Part shown: positions 36,864-46,974 of the stretch, in pieces | How positions within the stretch are numbered: position 1 is the first letter of the stretch | Layout: each line of letters begins with the position of its first letter | DNA from: Hydrogenophaga crassostreae | GTDB lineage: Bacteria > Pseudomonadota > Gammaproteobacteria > Burkholderiales > Burkholderiaceae_C | Assembly (NCBI RefSeq): GCF_001761385.1 | Contig: NZ_CP017476.1 | Coordinates: 2,159,501-2,223,500 of the forward strand | Direction of reading: 5' to 3' | Length of the DNA stretch: 64,000 nt | Notes under the pieces: model-generated | Told to the model about the DNA's origin: nothing | Database searches by the model: none | Seen by the model: only the letters and a program-made list of their open reading frames with translations | Translations under genes and position numbers: made by a program

Positions 36864-39800
36864 ATGCAGGGAAAGATGGATCAAACAGCTCAAACTCGTA
36901 CCCGCGGTTCATACACGGCAAATCTTCTCGGAAACATCAAAAGCCATTTGGCGGGCCTGCAAGGGTATGACGTCATGGCCCTCGAGCTCATCCAGAACGC
37001 GGATGACGCCAAAGCGGCGTCTATAGTTTTTGATATTACTGACCGCGGCCTATTGGTTATCAATAGTGGGCAGTTCACCTACTGCGGGGATCTACGAACG
37101 CGCCCATGTGGGTTCGTCGATAGCACCAACTACAGCTGTGATTTCCATCGAATTGCAGATGTCGGCAGTGGGGGAAAGCTCTCTCACGGAGAGAACATCG
37201 GGCGTTTTGGCATCGGTTTCGTATCCACCTACCAGGTTACGGACCATCCGGAAATCCGCTCAGCCGGCATCAAGCTGACACTTCAACCAGAGGTCGGTGA
37301 ATGGTTGATCGACATGTTCGATCAACCTGAAGGCACGACATTCTTTTTGCCTTGGGCTGACGACCCGAATACACAGGCTCGTCGAGCTCTCGGGGTATCG
37401 CATGTGAGCCCATCTCACATCGATCAACTCACAGAGGATTTCCAGACCATCCTTCGGAAGAGCCTCTTGTTTCTTCGGCACGTGCGAACAGCAGAGGTCC
37501 GGAGAAATGGAAAGTTGCTGTTGGCGTGTGATCTGGATCGGGGGGATGGTTCCGACTTGATCGTTAGCTACCGTCCGAGTGGCAAGGTCGAGCAGTGGCA
37601 TATCTTGAGGGTCGATGCGGCAGAGGCTGCGGCGCGCTTGTATTCCTCACACCCCCGCCTTGAGTCCCTCGGTCGAAGCACCAAGATCAGTATTGGGTTG
37701 CGAATCGATCCCGAGCCACTAGAAGAGGGCGTTCTCTACGCGTTCTTACCGACAGAACAGTCGACCGGGCTGCCGATTCATATCAATGCAGACTTCTTCC
37801 CAGAATCCGACCGAAAGGCGGTCATCTTTGCGGGGCATCAGCATGAGCAAGCGTGGAATGAGATGCTCATCGACGCCGCCGCTGCTGAACTTGCTCGAGA
37901 CCTGGAGGGGCTGCTGACGACGCTCGGTGAGGTCCAACTTTGGCAGGTAGTTGGGCGCGCGTATGAGCTGTCGAAGTCTTCGAACCACCCGGCTTGCTTC
38001 AAGCAATTCTGGGCACAGCTGAAGGTCACGGGAGCCCTTGCGCACATTGCACTTGCACAAGACGGAAGTGTTCAGCGTCCGGACGGCGTATTCCTGCCGC
38101 GCGGCCCACTGACAACTCAGCAGGCAAACACGCTACTTGAGGTCGGCGGTAGACTTGTCGCTGAAGATCTGCGACCGTTTCAGACTGCGCTAAATCAACT
38201 TGGTGCTCCAATCCTAACCTTCGACCGTTTGGTGAACTTGCTTGAGCAGGCGATGGCGCAGCAAGTCCCCGGCGAAAGGCAAGTCGAAGCGAAAAGGGTG
38301 GATAGCTTCTACCTACCGCTTTGGAGCATGGTCAACGATTTGTTGCCGGATGCTGCGAACCAGACGCCAGGCACTAACCCAGCTATTCAGCGGTTACTTG
38401 CCATCCCTTTCATGGTCACCGAAGATCTGTACGCTGTCGCGATTAGCCAATCATTTGTTGTACCTGCATCCTTGGACGCTGGGCGAGTCGTTTCGCTGCT
38501 TCCGAGGCTGGCAATTGCAGCGCGCGTCATCCTCGGATTCCCAAAGATTGCCCGACTAATCCGACAACTTGAGCTCGGTGCGGTCGTCAGTCACATCAGT
38601 TCGATATGTGCTACCGAGCCCGTCGAAGATGTAATCGGCGTTGAACAGCAAGATTTGCGCGACTTGTATGCGATGTTTTCGGACTTGGATCGCCAGGCGA
38701 CGGTCGAGAAGGCTGTTTATCAAGCGCTTCGGAATCTGCCCATTTGGCTTTCAAGTCGAGGCCTGATTAAAGCGACTCATGCACTCCTGCCGGGCAACTT
38801 CACTGATCCGACTGGGCAGTCGGACCTCCTTGAGACCTCTGTCCTGAATCCATCCAGTAGGGACTTCGTGTCGAGCAAGCTCGGCGTTCAGACACAGACG
38901 ATCGAGGCATTTGTACAAAACGTCGTGCCAAGGTTCTTCAGTGATGAAGGACCATTGGATGCACAGAAGTACACACGTCTAATCAGTGAACTTGCCAGCT
39001 ATCCAACGCTCATGAATGACGAGGGCATCCGTCGACAGCTTGGAGCGCTGCCAATTGTTCCCACGCAGGACGGGCGGTGGTCACGCCCGACGGCTACATA
39101 CAGGCGAAACGATGAGTTGGTGAAGGTGCTCGGCGATTCAGCGCACCTTTGGCTTGATGCCAGTCGGCTACCGGATGCCAGATCTGTTCAAGTATTCATT
39201 GATAGCTTAGGAATTCGCCGTTCGCCCCTTGCTCAGCACCTTGTGGATCGGATGCTCTACATCGCAGAAAAGTCCCTGCCAACGGAAGATGCAAAGCGTG
39301 CCAGCGGCGAGGCCTTTTATGTTCTGTGTGACCACTTTGAGGAATGGGGGGACAAGCCATTTGTTCAGGGTGCCATCAACGATCTTAGAAAGGCTGCTTG
39401 CTTTCCTGCGATCGACGACGAGGAAGCTTGGCATTCTTCGAATGTTTTGTATGCGCCGTACCGCGCTGAAGCTTTTTCGTCCCAGGCAAACATTCTGGAT
39501 TTTCGCAACATGTCGCGGATCAATCGGGAGCTGTTGAAAAAGCTTCACGTTGCCTTGGAGCCGGAAACCACTTTGGTGATCAACCACCTCAGGCACTGTG
39601 TGACAAGCAAGACCCCAGCGCCGTTCACGACATACCAAATTCTCAACGAAAGGTCGAAAGACGAAAGCGCCCTCATTTCTTCATTGTCCGGTGATCCGTT
39701 CATTTACATTGAGAGTCAGAAGGCATTTGTTCGATCCAACCAGCTATTCTGGGCCCCACAACAGCTGGGTAGATTTGCCTTCACGATCCCTGGAAACTTT

Positions 39801-41675
39801 GAGGCGTTCAAACCGCTGTTTGATGCGATCGGGGTGAAGAATGCCCCTGAGGGCCGAGACTACATTGACATCTTGCTAGATATTGTTGGTGAGCATTTCG
39901 AGAAGTCAAAGGCCGTCCATGGTTCAGATAGATCGGTCTATGAATCCTGTTTGACTGGCGCGTCAGCTTTAGATGAGCGAGGCGAAATCAGTGCATCTGA
40001 TTTTCAAAGGTTACAGAAAGCGCCGACCATTTTGAACCTCAATGGGCAGCCTACACACCCTGACGAGGTGCTTCTTCAGGACAGCGAGTGGCACGCAGGA
40101 TTTTTTGAAGGGGAGCTTGACCCGGCGTTGTGCAAACCTGCCCCTGAGCTTTGGCCGTTCATTGAGAAAGTGGGGGTTCGGCGCCTCAGCAAGAGCGCAA
40201 AAGTAAGTCTGGAATTTGTTGATGGTCCGATGTCGGATGAGCTTGAAATTGCTGAAAAGTTGGTGGATCGGGCTGACATTTTTGCTCGTTTGCTCCATGA
40301 CAAGGCGACAGCAGTCAAAAAGAAGGTTCAGTGGGCGGTTTCAAAAATGACTGCCGTCAGTTACGAAGTCGTTCGCATTCAAGCGTCGGTGGGCGTCGGT
40401 GGGGACCTTGCAATAGCTTCGCCTAAGACTTCCCATGCTTTCTTTGACATCGACAAGCGCCAACTGTTCTTGGCTCGTCCAGTGGGGGATCGCAGTTGGC
40501 CCCACATACTGAATGCAGTCTTCCACCAGTTGATGCCTGAGGAGTCGGGAAGCGAGATCTCGAAACTGACGCTCAGTGTGCGTCCGATGATGAACATGCT
40601 TGTTGATGAGGCTCATTGTGAGCTAACCGATGCTGGTATCCCGCACCTGGAGGCGGATAGCGGAGGCGGACAAGCCGTTGATTTGACCTCGTCGGCCCTG
40701 GATGATTTGGGGAGCTCGGTTGATTCTGGGTTTGAACCAGAGAGCGATGCAGGTTTCGCGTTACCCGAGGTGTCAACTGGAGTGCCAACAGGCAGCGAAC
40801 CGACACATCATCACCGTGATGGAAGTCGACAGAACGACGAAGTCACCAAGGATGTCAATGGCGCGACGTTGTCTAACCCAGGGCAACACAATGTCGGTGC
40901 TTGGGACGCGGAAGAAATGCCTGCCCGGAGCCGCGAACAGCCTACATGGAATGGCGATGGCAACGTTTCACCGAGAGGGGAGGCGCCCGCGAGGACACCT
41001 CGGCCTAAGCACAAAGAACAGTGGGATCGCCGACTGCTCACCTATGTTCGGAAGATGCAAGAACAGTCTGGAGATGGCGACCAACTTGAAGAATCATCCG
41101 AGCACAATCTTGCAGTTGAGATAGTGGCTCGCGCCGCTGTCAGCGCCTTTGAAAAGGAAAGAGGACGTGTCGCAGAACAGATGGCCCAAACTCATCCCGG
41201 GTACGACATCATCAGTCGAAACCCACTGACAGGTGAAGAAAGGTTCATTGAGGTGAAAGGCGTCAACGGCGAGTGGAATCAGACGGGCGTGGGTTTGTCC
41301 AGGCTGCAGTTCAGCAATGCCCAAAACTACGGTGACCGCTATTGGCTGTATGTTGTTGAGTTCGTTTCCGATCCTGAACACACGTGTGTTCATGCGATTC
41401 GAAGTCCTGCAACCCAAGTGACGTCTTTCATGTTTGATGGCAACTGGCGTGATGCGGTGGCAGAGGAGAGGGTAAATCCATTGCTTGTCTACATCGCAGG
41501 GACCCGTGTTCGACACAAAATGTACGGCCTCGGCGAAGTTGTGGAGGTCATTAAGGCCCTGGATACCATGCGAGTCGTCAAGATTCGATATGACGATGGG
41601 CAAGTTCGTCCGACCACCCTGAACGTAATGGATTTACCGAAAATCGTGAGTGACGATGACAGCAATCATTCCTGA
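36864..41675 (+). CDS. Sacsin-like GHKL ATPase with C-terminal DUF3883 (NOV_C) domain
   Basis: At 1603 aa this is the largest protein in the window. The N-terminus has a sacsin/HSP90-type ATP-binding fold: ELIQNADDAKA (N box, about residue 41) and ENIGRFGIGF (G boxes, about residue 113). The middle ~1200 residues are unassigned and mostly helical. After a Ser/Glu/Gly-rich linker (about residues 1280-1400) comes DUF3883 with GYDIISRN and ERFIEVKG near residue 1463, a fold related to PD-(D/E)XK nucleases. The same two end domains occur in the plant protein NO VEIN, hence the name NOV_C. An ATG at 36864 with AGGA was chosen over an open frame from 36834. The end overlaps the next gene by 26 nt. 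Confidence 0.88.
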   Translation: MQGKMDQTAQTRTRGSYTANLLGNIKSHLAGLQGYDVMALELIQNADDAKAASIVFDITDRGLLVINSGQFTYCGDLRTRPCGFVDSTNYSCDFHRIADVGSGGKLSHGENIGRFGIGFVSTYQVTDHPEIRSAGIKLTLQPEVGEWLIDMFDQPEGTTFFLPWADDPNTQARRALGVSHVSPSHIDQLTEDFQTILRKSLLFLRHVRTAEVRRNGKLLLACDLDRGDGSDLIVSYRPSGKVEQWHILRVDAAEAAARLYSSHPRLESLGRSTKISIGLRIDPEPLEEGVLYAFLPTEQSTGLPIHINADFFPESDRKAVIFAGHQHEQAWNEMLIDAAAAELARDLEGLLTTLGEVQLWQVVGRAYELSKSSNHPACFKQFWAQLKVTGALAHIALAQDGSVQRPDGVFLPRGPLTTQQANTLLEVGGRLVAEDLRPFQTALNQLGAPILTFDRLVNLLEQAMAQQVPGERQVEAKRVDSFYLPLWSMVNDLLPDAANQTPGTNPAIQRLLAIPFMVTEDLYAVAISQSFVVPASLDAGRVVSLLPRLAIAARVILGFPKIARLIRQLELGAVVSHISSICATEPVEDVIGVEQQDLRDLYAMFSDLDRQATVEKAVYQALRNLPIWLSSRGLIKATHALLPGNFTDPTGQSDLLETSVLNPSSRDFVSSKLGVQTQTIEAFVQNVVPRFFSDEGPLDAQKYTRLISELASYPTLMNDEGIRRQLGALPIVPTQDGRWSRPTATYRRNDELVKVLGDSAHLWLDASRLPDARSVQVFIDSLGIRRSPLAQHLVDRMLYIAEKSLPTEDAKRASGEAFYVLCDHFEEWGDKPFVQGAINDLRKAACFPAIDDEEAWHSSNVLYAPYRAEAFSSQANILDFRNMSRINRELLKKLHVALEPETTLVINHLRHCVTSKTPAPFTTYQILNERSKDESALISSLSGDPFIYIESQKAFVRSNQLFWAPQQLGRFAFTIPGNFEAFKPLFDAIGVKNAPEGRDYIDILLDIVGEHFEKSKAVHGSDRSVYESCLTGASALDERGEISASDFQRLQKAPTILNLNGQPTHPDEVLLQDSEWHAGFFEGELDPALCKPAPELWPFIEKVGVRRLSKSAKVSLEFVDGPMSDELEIAEKLVDRADIFARLLHDKATAVKKKVQWAVSKMTAVSYEVVRIQASVGVGGDLAIASPKTSHAFFDIDKRQLFLARPVGDRSWPHILNAVFHQLMPEESGSEISKLTLSVRPMMNMLVDEAHCELTDAGIPHLEADSGGGQAVDLTSSALDDLGSSVDSGFEPESDAGFALPEVSTGVPTGSEPTHHHRDGSRQNDEVTKDVNGATLSNPGQHNVGAWDAEEMPARSREQPTWNGDGNVSPRGEAPARTPRPKHKEQWDRRLLTYVRKMQEQSGDGDQLEESSEHNLAVEIVARAAVSAFEKERGRVAEQMAQTHPGYDIISRNPLTGEERFIEVKGVNGEWNQTGVGLSRLQFSNAQNYGDRYWLYVVEFVSDPEHTCVHAIRSPATQVTSFMFDGNWRDAVAEERVNPLLVYIAGTRVRHKMYGLGEVVEVIKALDTMRVVKIRYDDGQVRPTTLNVMDLPKIVSDDDSNHS

Positions 41676-43380
41676 ACTGACGGAATCCCAACTGGCGGAG
41701 TTGCCATCCCAGGCGGAGGCGAAAGTTTACAGGACCTTGCGGGACGGGCTTCCAAGCGACTATGTTGTTTTCTTCCAGGTCGGATGGATCTTGCGTCGGG
41801 AGGAAGAAAAAGCCAAGGATGGCGAAACCGATTTCCTGATCTGTCACCCGGAGCGGGGCTACATTTGTATCGAGGTTAAGGGTGGCGGCATTCGCTTTGA
41901 CGCCAGTGCCGGAGATTGGTTTTCCGTTGATCGCCATCATCAAAAGCATGCGATCAAGAACCCTGTCCAACAGGCCTTGAAGGCGAAGTACTCGATTCGA
42001 TCCAAGTTGCATGAACACCAGCGATGGCGTGATCTTTCGCTTGGGAACGTCATGAGAGGCCACGCGTTGTTTTTTCCGGATTTGGGAGATGCGTCTGCGC
42101 TGAGCCGTCCCGACATGCCGTCAACCCTGATCGGATGTGCCAACGACCTCCAACACTCAAAGGCATGGATTGACCGAGTCTTTGCCTATTGGAGCAACGA
42201 AGCCAAGGATTTCACTCCCATAGGAAGAAGGGGCGTTGACGTTCTTCGCGAGGTGTTTGCAAGATCGTTCTTGGTAGCTCCATTGATCGCCTCTCAATTG
42301 GCTGACCAGGAGGCGCGTCGACTTGCCCTCACAAAGGATCAGATTCGCGTGCTCGACATTTTGCGCTCCCAACGCAGAGTCGCAGTGAGCGGCGGCGCAG
42401 GGACGGGCAAGACGGTCCTTGCTCTCGAAAAAGGACGTCGCCTTGCATCTGAGGGATTCCGAACTTTGCTGACTTGCTACAACAGGCCGCTCGCTGACCA
42501 CCTATCAGGCCTCTGTGCCGGGACGCCGAACCTAGATGTCATGAGCTTTCATCAGCTCTGCCATCGACAGGCGGAGAAAGCCAATCGTGTATCTGGGCGG
42601 GACCTTCTTTCAGAGGCTAAGCGCACCTATCCGGGCAAGGACCTCTTCGAGGTGCAGCTGCCCAACGCGCTCGGATACTCGATCGAAATTCTTTCGGATC
42701 GATACGACGCTATCGTCTGTGATGAAGGTCAGGACTTTCGCGATGAGTTTTGGGTTCCGCTCGAGCTGTTGCTGTCTGACTATGACCGCAGTCCGCTTTA
42801 CGTGTTCTATGACGACAACCAAAATTTGTATGCCCGCGCAGGAACGTTCCCGATACAAACCGAGCCGTTCCCACTGATCTCAAACTGCCGGAATACGACT
42901 CCGATTCATGAGGCCGCCTATAAGCACTACAAGGGCGTTCCGGTCGGTGTTCCTGACATTCAGGGTGATGACGTTCAGTTTGAAGAATCACCAAGTCGAG
43001 ACGCTCAAGCCGTCAAAATCAATGCTCGGATTGTCGACCTCATTGCGCGCCAGGGCGTGGCGCCTGGTGACATCACCGTATTGGTGGCGGACGCTCTTCA
43101 TAAGGTCGAATATTACGCGGCCCTGCATCGACTTCCGCTGCCAAAGCCCGCAACCTGGGTTGAGCAAGGAGTGCGTGGCAAAACCACGGTGCTGATAGAC
43201 ACCGTTCAGCGTTTCAAGGGCCTCGAATCGCCAATCGTGATCCTGTGGGGGTTGGATACGATCGATTTGTCGCAACGCGAGGAGTTGTTGTACGTAGGGC
43301 TGAGCCGAGCGAAGTCTCTGCTGGTCATTATTGGGCGCGCGGCCACATGTTTCGCGCTTGGCAAAACGAAGCACTCTTGA
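41650..43380 (+). CDS. NERD-domain superfamily 1 helicase
   Basis: The 576-aa protein begins with a NERD domain: EAKVYRTL near residue 25, then GETDFLICHPERGYICIEVKGG near residues 57-78, a nuclease-related D...ExK pattern. A UvrD/Rep-like helicase follows with GGAGTGKTVLAL (Walker A, about residue 250), CDEGQDFRDEF (Walker B), LISNCRNT and finally FKGLESPIVILWG and LLYVGLSRAKSLL (motifs V-VI). The start is either GTG at 41650 or ATG at 41656; both lie inside the end of the previous gene, so translation is coupled. Nuclease-helicase fusions of this kind are known anti-phage proteins in other bacteria. The tight link to the NOV_C ATPase suggests that they act together. Confidence 0.9.
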   Translation: MTMTAIIPELTESQLAELPSQAEAKVYRTLRDGLPSDYVVFFQVGWILRREEEKAKDGETDFLICHPERGYICIEVKGGGIRFDASAGDWFSVDRHHQKHAIKNPVQQALKAKYSIRSKLHEHQRWRDLSLGNVMRGHALFFPDLGDASALSRPDMPSTLIGCANDLQHSKAWIDRVFAYWSNEAKDFTPIGRRGVDVLREVFARSFLVAPLIASQLADQEARRLALTKDQIRVLDILRSQRRVAVSGGAGTGKTVLALEKGRRLASEGFRTLLTCYNRPLADHLSGLCAGTPNLDVMSFHQLCHRQAEKANRVSGRDLLSEAKRTYPGKDLFEVQLPNALGYSIEILSDRYDAIVCDEGQDFRDEFWVPLELLLSDYDRSPLYVFYDDNQNLYARAGTFPIQTEPFPLISNCRNTTPIHEAAYKHYKGVPVGVPDIQGDDVQFEESPSRDAQAVKINARIVDLIARQGVAPGDITVLVADALHKVEYYAALHRLPLPKPATWVEQGVRGKTTVLIDTVQRFKGLESPIVILWGLDTIDLSQREELLYVGLSRAKSLLVIIGRAATCFALGKTKHS

Positions 43381-43713
43381 CGCTTTTTGGCTTGGTCGAT
43401 AAGCCAATACTTGATGTGACTCCGGGTAGAGGGTGATAAATCCGTTTTGTAGGGCGCGATTTTTGGGCCAGTAGGCTGTGACCATCTGCATGGCGTGTTG
43501 TAAGAACGCTATTTTTGGGCTACAGGAAAAGCTAGTGCGCCTCACCACTTTTTTGTTGGGTCGCCTTAATTAACATAGGGAGAGCAAGCCCTTAAGATCC
43601 GGACACCTTCGTGTATTCCAAAGGCCAGCGCTTTATATTCTGCAAGGCTCATAAAAAGCAAAACCCGTGCCTCAAATAATTGCAGGGTGCAGCAACAGTT
43701 CTCCGGAAAACCC
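43381..43713. other. Intergenic stretch before the HNH gene
   Basis: About 330 bp with no gene. It is more AT-rich than its surroundings, for example around 43565-43580. It likely holds the promoter of the HNH gene, though no convincing -35/-10 pair or hairpin stands out. Confidence 0.4.
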
Positions 43714-44934
43714 ATGCTCAACAGCTTGCAAATTGATCACGCCCTCTGTCGGCGAGGCTTCGCGCGCACCGCCGCAAATGCCCATGGATTCAGTCATCCG
43801 ATGCTTGATCATGACGTCTTTGTCAAGCGTGCGAACCACGATGGCGACACGAAACCGGTGATCAAAGCCCCTCTGGTGCTGCACCCAGATTTGGCGGAGG
43901 ATCTTCGGCGCCTGTCTGCTTCAAACGGCAAAGTGACACTCGAGGTCAGCCCCTACTTCAATACGAATTTGAGCAGCTTTCCCAAACGCGCCAATGAAGG
44001 AAGCGCAGAGACGGCTCATGGCTTGGCCGTCAATGTGGCCGATGAGCAAGCCTTGGATGTGTTGCTCAAATTTCTCATCACCAAGGGGAATTCCAACCTT
44101 GAAGCCATCGCGCAGGCGTCCATGATGACGGTCGATGCTTTGATTGGAGCTTTCTCGGACTTGGATGATCGGTTCACTGAAGCTCAAGTCAACATGTTGT
44201 TTGCCCATGCCGAAGCACCTGGGCGGTGCATGTCCATGGAGCGCTTGGCCGAAGAGGGCGGGTATGACGATTTCAGAGCTGCGAACATGCAGTATGGACG
44301 GCTGTGTGGTGTGGTCGCGAAGCACCTGGGTGTGCGAGGCCTACCTCAACAAACCCAAATGCTGGCCTACCTCGCGCAAGATCGCAATGAACTTGGCCAT
44401 TGGCAATGGGTAATGCGCCCACAGGTTTTCGCCGCAATGCAAGAATCAGGTTTGACAGGGGACCAAGATTCTGAGCTCGAGACGGATCCAGGATATCTGG
44501 GTGCGACTTACGAAATTGACAATGATCCAGCATGTCAGGAAATCTCGAAAACCACCAGAGAAGCGTTGATTGCCGCTCGAATTGGACAAGGTGCGTATCG
44601 TCAGCGCATGCTCGACCTCTGGGGTGGATCCTGCGCACTGACTGGGTGTTCAATTGCCACGGTTTTGATTGCATCACATGCCAAATCTTGGGTGCGCTCA
44701 AGCAATGAGGAGCGGCTTGACGAGCACAACGGGTTGTTGCTGGCTGCATCCATCGATCGCCTCTTCGACCAGGGGCTGATCAGCTTCAATTCAGACGGTC
44801 AAATATTGCTGAAGGAGAGCTTGTCCTTGGACCAGCTCTCGATTTTGGGCCTCAGTCCCAAAAGTTGCTTGCGTTCGATTCACGATCAAATCCGACCCTA
44901 TCTCGCTGACCATAGAGCGCAACACAACTTTTGA
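43714..44934 (+). CDS. HNH endonuclease-type protein
   Basis: The C-terminal third of this 406-aa protein has an HNH_2-type module: GGSCALTGC, then ASHAKSWVRSSNEERLDEHNGLLLAA followed by DRLFDQGLISF. This is the typical end of restriction-type HNH endonucleases, with the paired cysteines, the SHAK histidine, HNG and a later acidic helix. The N-terminal ~260 residues are unassigned. The ATG at 43714 with GGA upstream was preferred to a GTG at 43687. The 333-nt gap and separate promoter region suggest that it is expressed apart from the preceding operon. It is the last gene of the plus-strand defence block and faces the next gene tail to tail. Confidence 0.82.
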   Translation: MLNSLQIDHALCRRGFARTAANAHGFSHPMLDHDVFVKRANHDGDTKPVIKAPLVLHPDLAEDLRRLSASNGKVTLEVSPYFNTNLSSFPKRANEGSAETAHGLAVNVADEQALDVLLKFLITKGNSNLEAIAQASMMTVDALIGAFSDLDDRFTEAQVNMLFAHAEAPGRCMSMERLAEEGGYDDFRAANMQYGRLCGVVAKHLGVRGLPQQTQMLAYLAQDRNELGHWQWVMRPQVFAAMQESGLTGDQDSELETDPGYLGATYEIDNDPACQEISKTTREALIAARIGQGAYRQRMLDLWGGSCALTGCSIATVLIASHAKSWVRSSNEERLDEHNGLLLAASIDRLFDQGLISFNSDGQILLKESLSLDQLSILGLSPKSCLRSIHDQIRPYLADHRAQHNF

Positions 44935-45075
44935 GGTTTAAAAAAAGATGGTCCCTTTATTTAGTGCGTCAATGCATGCTCGGCACTCGAAAGCGCCACG
45001 AAGCTGATATGGCAGGAGAAGTTAGCCAGTTGCGCCCACCTCCACGAATGCCCGCCAGCACTTGGCCTTGGAACC

Positions 45076-46353
45076 TCAACGGTCGCCGCTCTCTGACTTG
45101 GGCCATACCGCATCGCCTGGCCACCAGTCAGGCGGATCGTCGTTCCATCGATTGCCCTGGATGGCGTCTGCCAACACCCGAAGATGCGGTGGAAAACGCT
45201 TCAGCTCCTTGCGAACCACGCTGATCCACACTGCCAACTTCTCCCGAAAAGGCGCCCGATAGTCCGAGAGCGAAATCTCCAGAAAATCGAGGTACTCCCG
45301 CAAGGCGATTTCATCGGCGCGGGCGCGTGAGGCGGCAAAGGCGCTCTCCAACTGCTTGGTCAAAGCTTCTTCGCGCCTTCGTGCGCGGGCCCGCTCAGCG
45401 GCTTCCTGGCGCATCTGCTCTTCATGGGCCAGACGCCGGGCGCGAACGCCAGGTTGTGCTTCGAGTAGCGTCAGGCAACCTGCGACGATCTCAGGCAGTT
45501 TTCGCTCGATATCCTCTTGCTTGCCAGACCACTTTTGAAGCGATGTGCGTTCGGTGCCACTCGCCGACCAGGTGAAACGCCCCGAGGCCTCCCAAACCAT
45601 GTCCGACGGGTACCCACCAGAAGCCTTCTCCGATGCGCGCTCCTCCTCGGTCGTTTCGCGCCGGCGGTACCCTTCAGAAAACCCGACATACAGAAGCTCA
45701 CCATTGAGATCGCAGGCCAGTCGCAGGTCCTTGTTGTCGGGATGCTTGGCGCCGCTGCAGCGGACACCGGCAGACTCCAGGCCGCGAATGAACCTTTCGT
45801 GCAGGTCGATGGCCCATTCGAGGCTGGCGTCCGAGACCACCATATGCAGGCCATCGGGCGCGGTGACAAATCGTCTTCCTCTGTCCAGCAGGGGCGGGTA
45901 GGGCGTGTTCCCGGTCCAGCCCCCGCGCCGTATCGCTTGTTCATGCTTCCTGACCATTGCAGGAATCTTGGCGACGAATGCGCGTGTGCACCGAATCAAC
46001 GGGTGAGCCCGTGGTGGCCGTTTCGTCTCCGGTGTTTGCGCCACAGCCAGCGCTTGCACTTTGGTCGCGACCGCTTCGGCAAAAACCTGCTTTTCTTGCT
46101 TCTCTCTTTGTCGCCGCACCGGTTCGATGGTGGTCAACTGGACGTCATAGTCCTTCGACTGCTCGGGAAGCGGCACTTGGGGTGACGGCTTGCCTGCTGC
46201 CAGCTTCGCCCAGTGCCCGCGAGGAGGCACCGGAACCCCATGGCGTCGGCATGTTTTTGCCAATCCGACGTCGGAGATGCCCAGATCCCGGGCGATGTGG
46301 GTCATCGGTTTGGACCAGACCAGCGCATGAAGGGCAGACCGCTTGAGGAGCAT
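45076..46353 (-). CDS. Unknown 425-aa protein with N-terminal helix-turn-helix
   Basis: The first ~40 residues contain ALVWSKPMTHIARDLGISDVGLAKTCRRHGVPVPPRGHW, of which the IARDLGISDVGLAKTCRR part has the spacing of a helix-turn-helix. The rest is a long unassigned region with a basic coiled coil (ARRLAHEEQMRQEAAERARARRREE) near residue 340. Genes with this N-terminal pattern are common in islands and plasmids, but no function is established that I can name. The ATG at 46353 was chosen; an earlier GTG at 46389 is possible. It runs against the defence block, so it is a separate unit. Confidence 0.7.
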   Translation of the reverse strand: MLLKRSALHALVWSKPMTHIARDLGISDVGLAKTCRRHGVPVPPRGHWAKLAAGKPSPQVPLPEQSKDYDVQLTTIEPVRRQREKQEKQVFAEAVATKVQALAVAQTPETKRPPRAHPLIRCTRAFVAKIPAMVRKHEQAIRRGGWTGNTPYPPLLDRGRRFVTAPDGLHMVVSDASLEWAIDLHERFIRGLESAGVRCSGAKHPDNKDLRLACDLNGELLYVGFSEGYRRRETTEEERASEKASGGYPSDMVWEASGRFTWSASGTERTSLQKWSGKQEDIERKLPEIVAGCLTLLEAQPGVRARRLAHEEQMRQEAAERARARRREEALTKQLESAFAASRARADEIALREYLDFLEISLSDYRAPFREKLAVWISVVRKELKRFPPHLRVLADAIQGNRWNDDPPDWWPGDAVWPKSESGDR

Positions 46354-46710
46354 GGCGATCAGAATATGGGACTGTCCACCCTTGTCCACATGGGGTGTGC
46401 CCTAGGTTGTTGATAACCCGATGAACAACTGGCAGAAGCCGCGTAACTACTGGCTTTGCGGATGCTGCCTAAAAAACAAGCAGAAAGTGACCTGGCTTGC
46501 ATTGTTCCAACAGCCTGCTCGGATGACCAGCCTCCGCGAAACCCGGTGGGATCCGGTTCGCGGCTTGCCCGGAGGGTGGCAGCGGGCATGCCTCATGCAT
46601 CAACCGTCGGTGCACCGATCAGTTGTGCCTATGGCATGCCCCTTACCCATCGGCGTCTCTGAAATCCCTTGAGAAGATTCTGGTCCAATCCAAGCAGAAA
46701 GGGACGCAAG

Positions 46711-46974
46711 ATGATTGACTTGAAACAGCTTGAAGTTGAAGTGACCAAGGCCGCTTTGCAGGTGGCCATCTGGGAGTTCCTGAGTTTTGTGGGCTTCATG
46801 GTGGTGCTGTACTTCGTGGTGAAAGCTGCCGTGCGCGATGGCGTGAACGAGTCCCGAATGGGCGCTACGCGCGCAAGTCGTGGCGGCCATGACCCAGAGG
46901 GTTGGGCCCACCAAGTGGAGGCCGCTAAGGTTCGGGACGTGACGAGCAAAATGCCACCCATTCGAGCCGATTGA
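46711..46974 (+). CDS. Small single-pass membrane protein
   Basis: The ATG at 46711 is preceded by AAAGGGA. The 87-aa product has one hydrophobic segment (about residues 17-39, WEFLSFVGFMVVLYFVVKAAV) and a charged C-terminal tail, consistent with a single inner-membrane span with no cleavable signal peptide. No family is recognised. Small membrane proteins of this kind occur often near the ends of integrative elements. The ~320 bp upstream (46390-46710) contain no gene I can support. Confidence 0.55.
   Translation: MIDLKQLEVEVTKAALQVAIWEFLSFVGFMVVLYFVVKAAVRDGVNESRMGATRASRGGHDPEGWAHQVEAAKVRDVTSKMPPIRAD

Noticed and set aside
22377..43380. BREX system
   Set aside because: No PglZ phosphatase, BrxC ATPase or BrxL protease-like gene is present, and the methyltransferase has the type III Mod motif order.
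29870..43380. Gabija (GajA plus GajB)
   Set aside because: The ATPase-TOPRIM gene resembles GajA, but the next gene is a type III Res-like helicase. The only UvrD-like helicase lies 10 kb away and carries a NERD domain.
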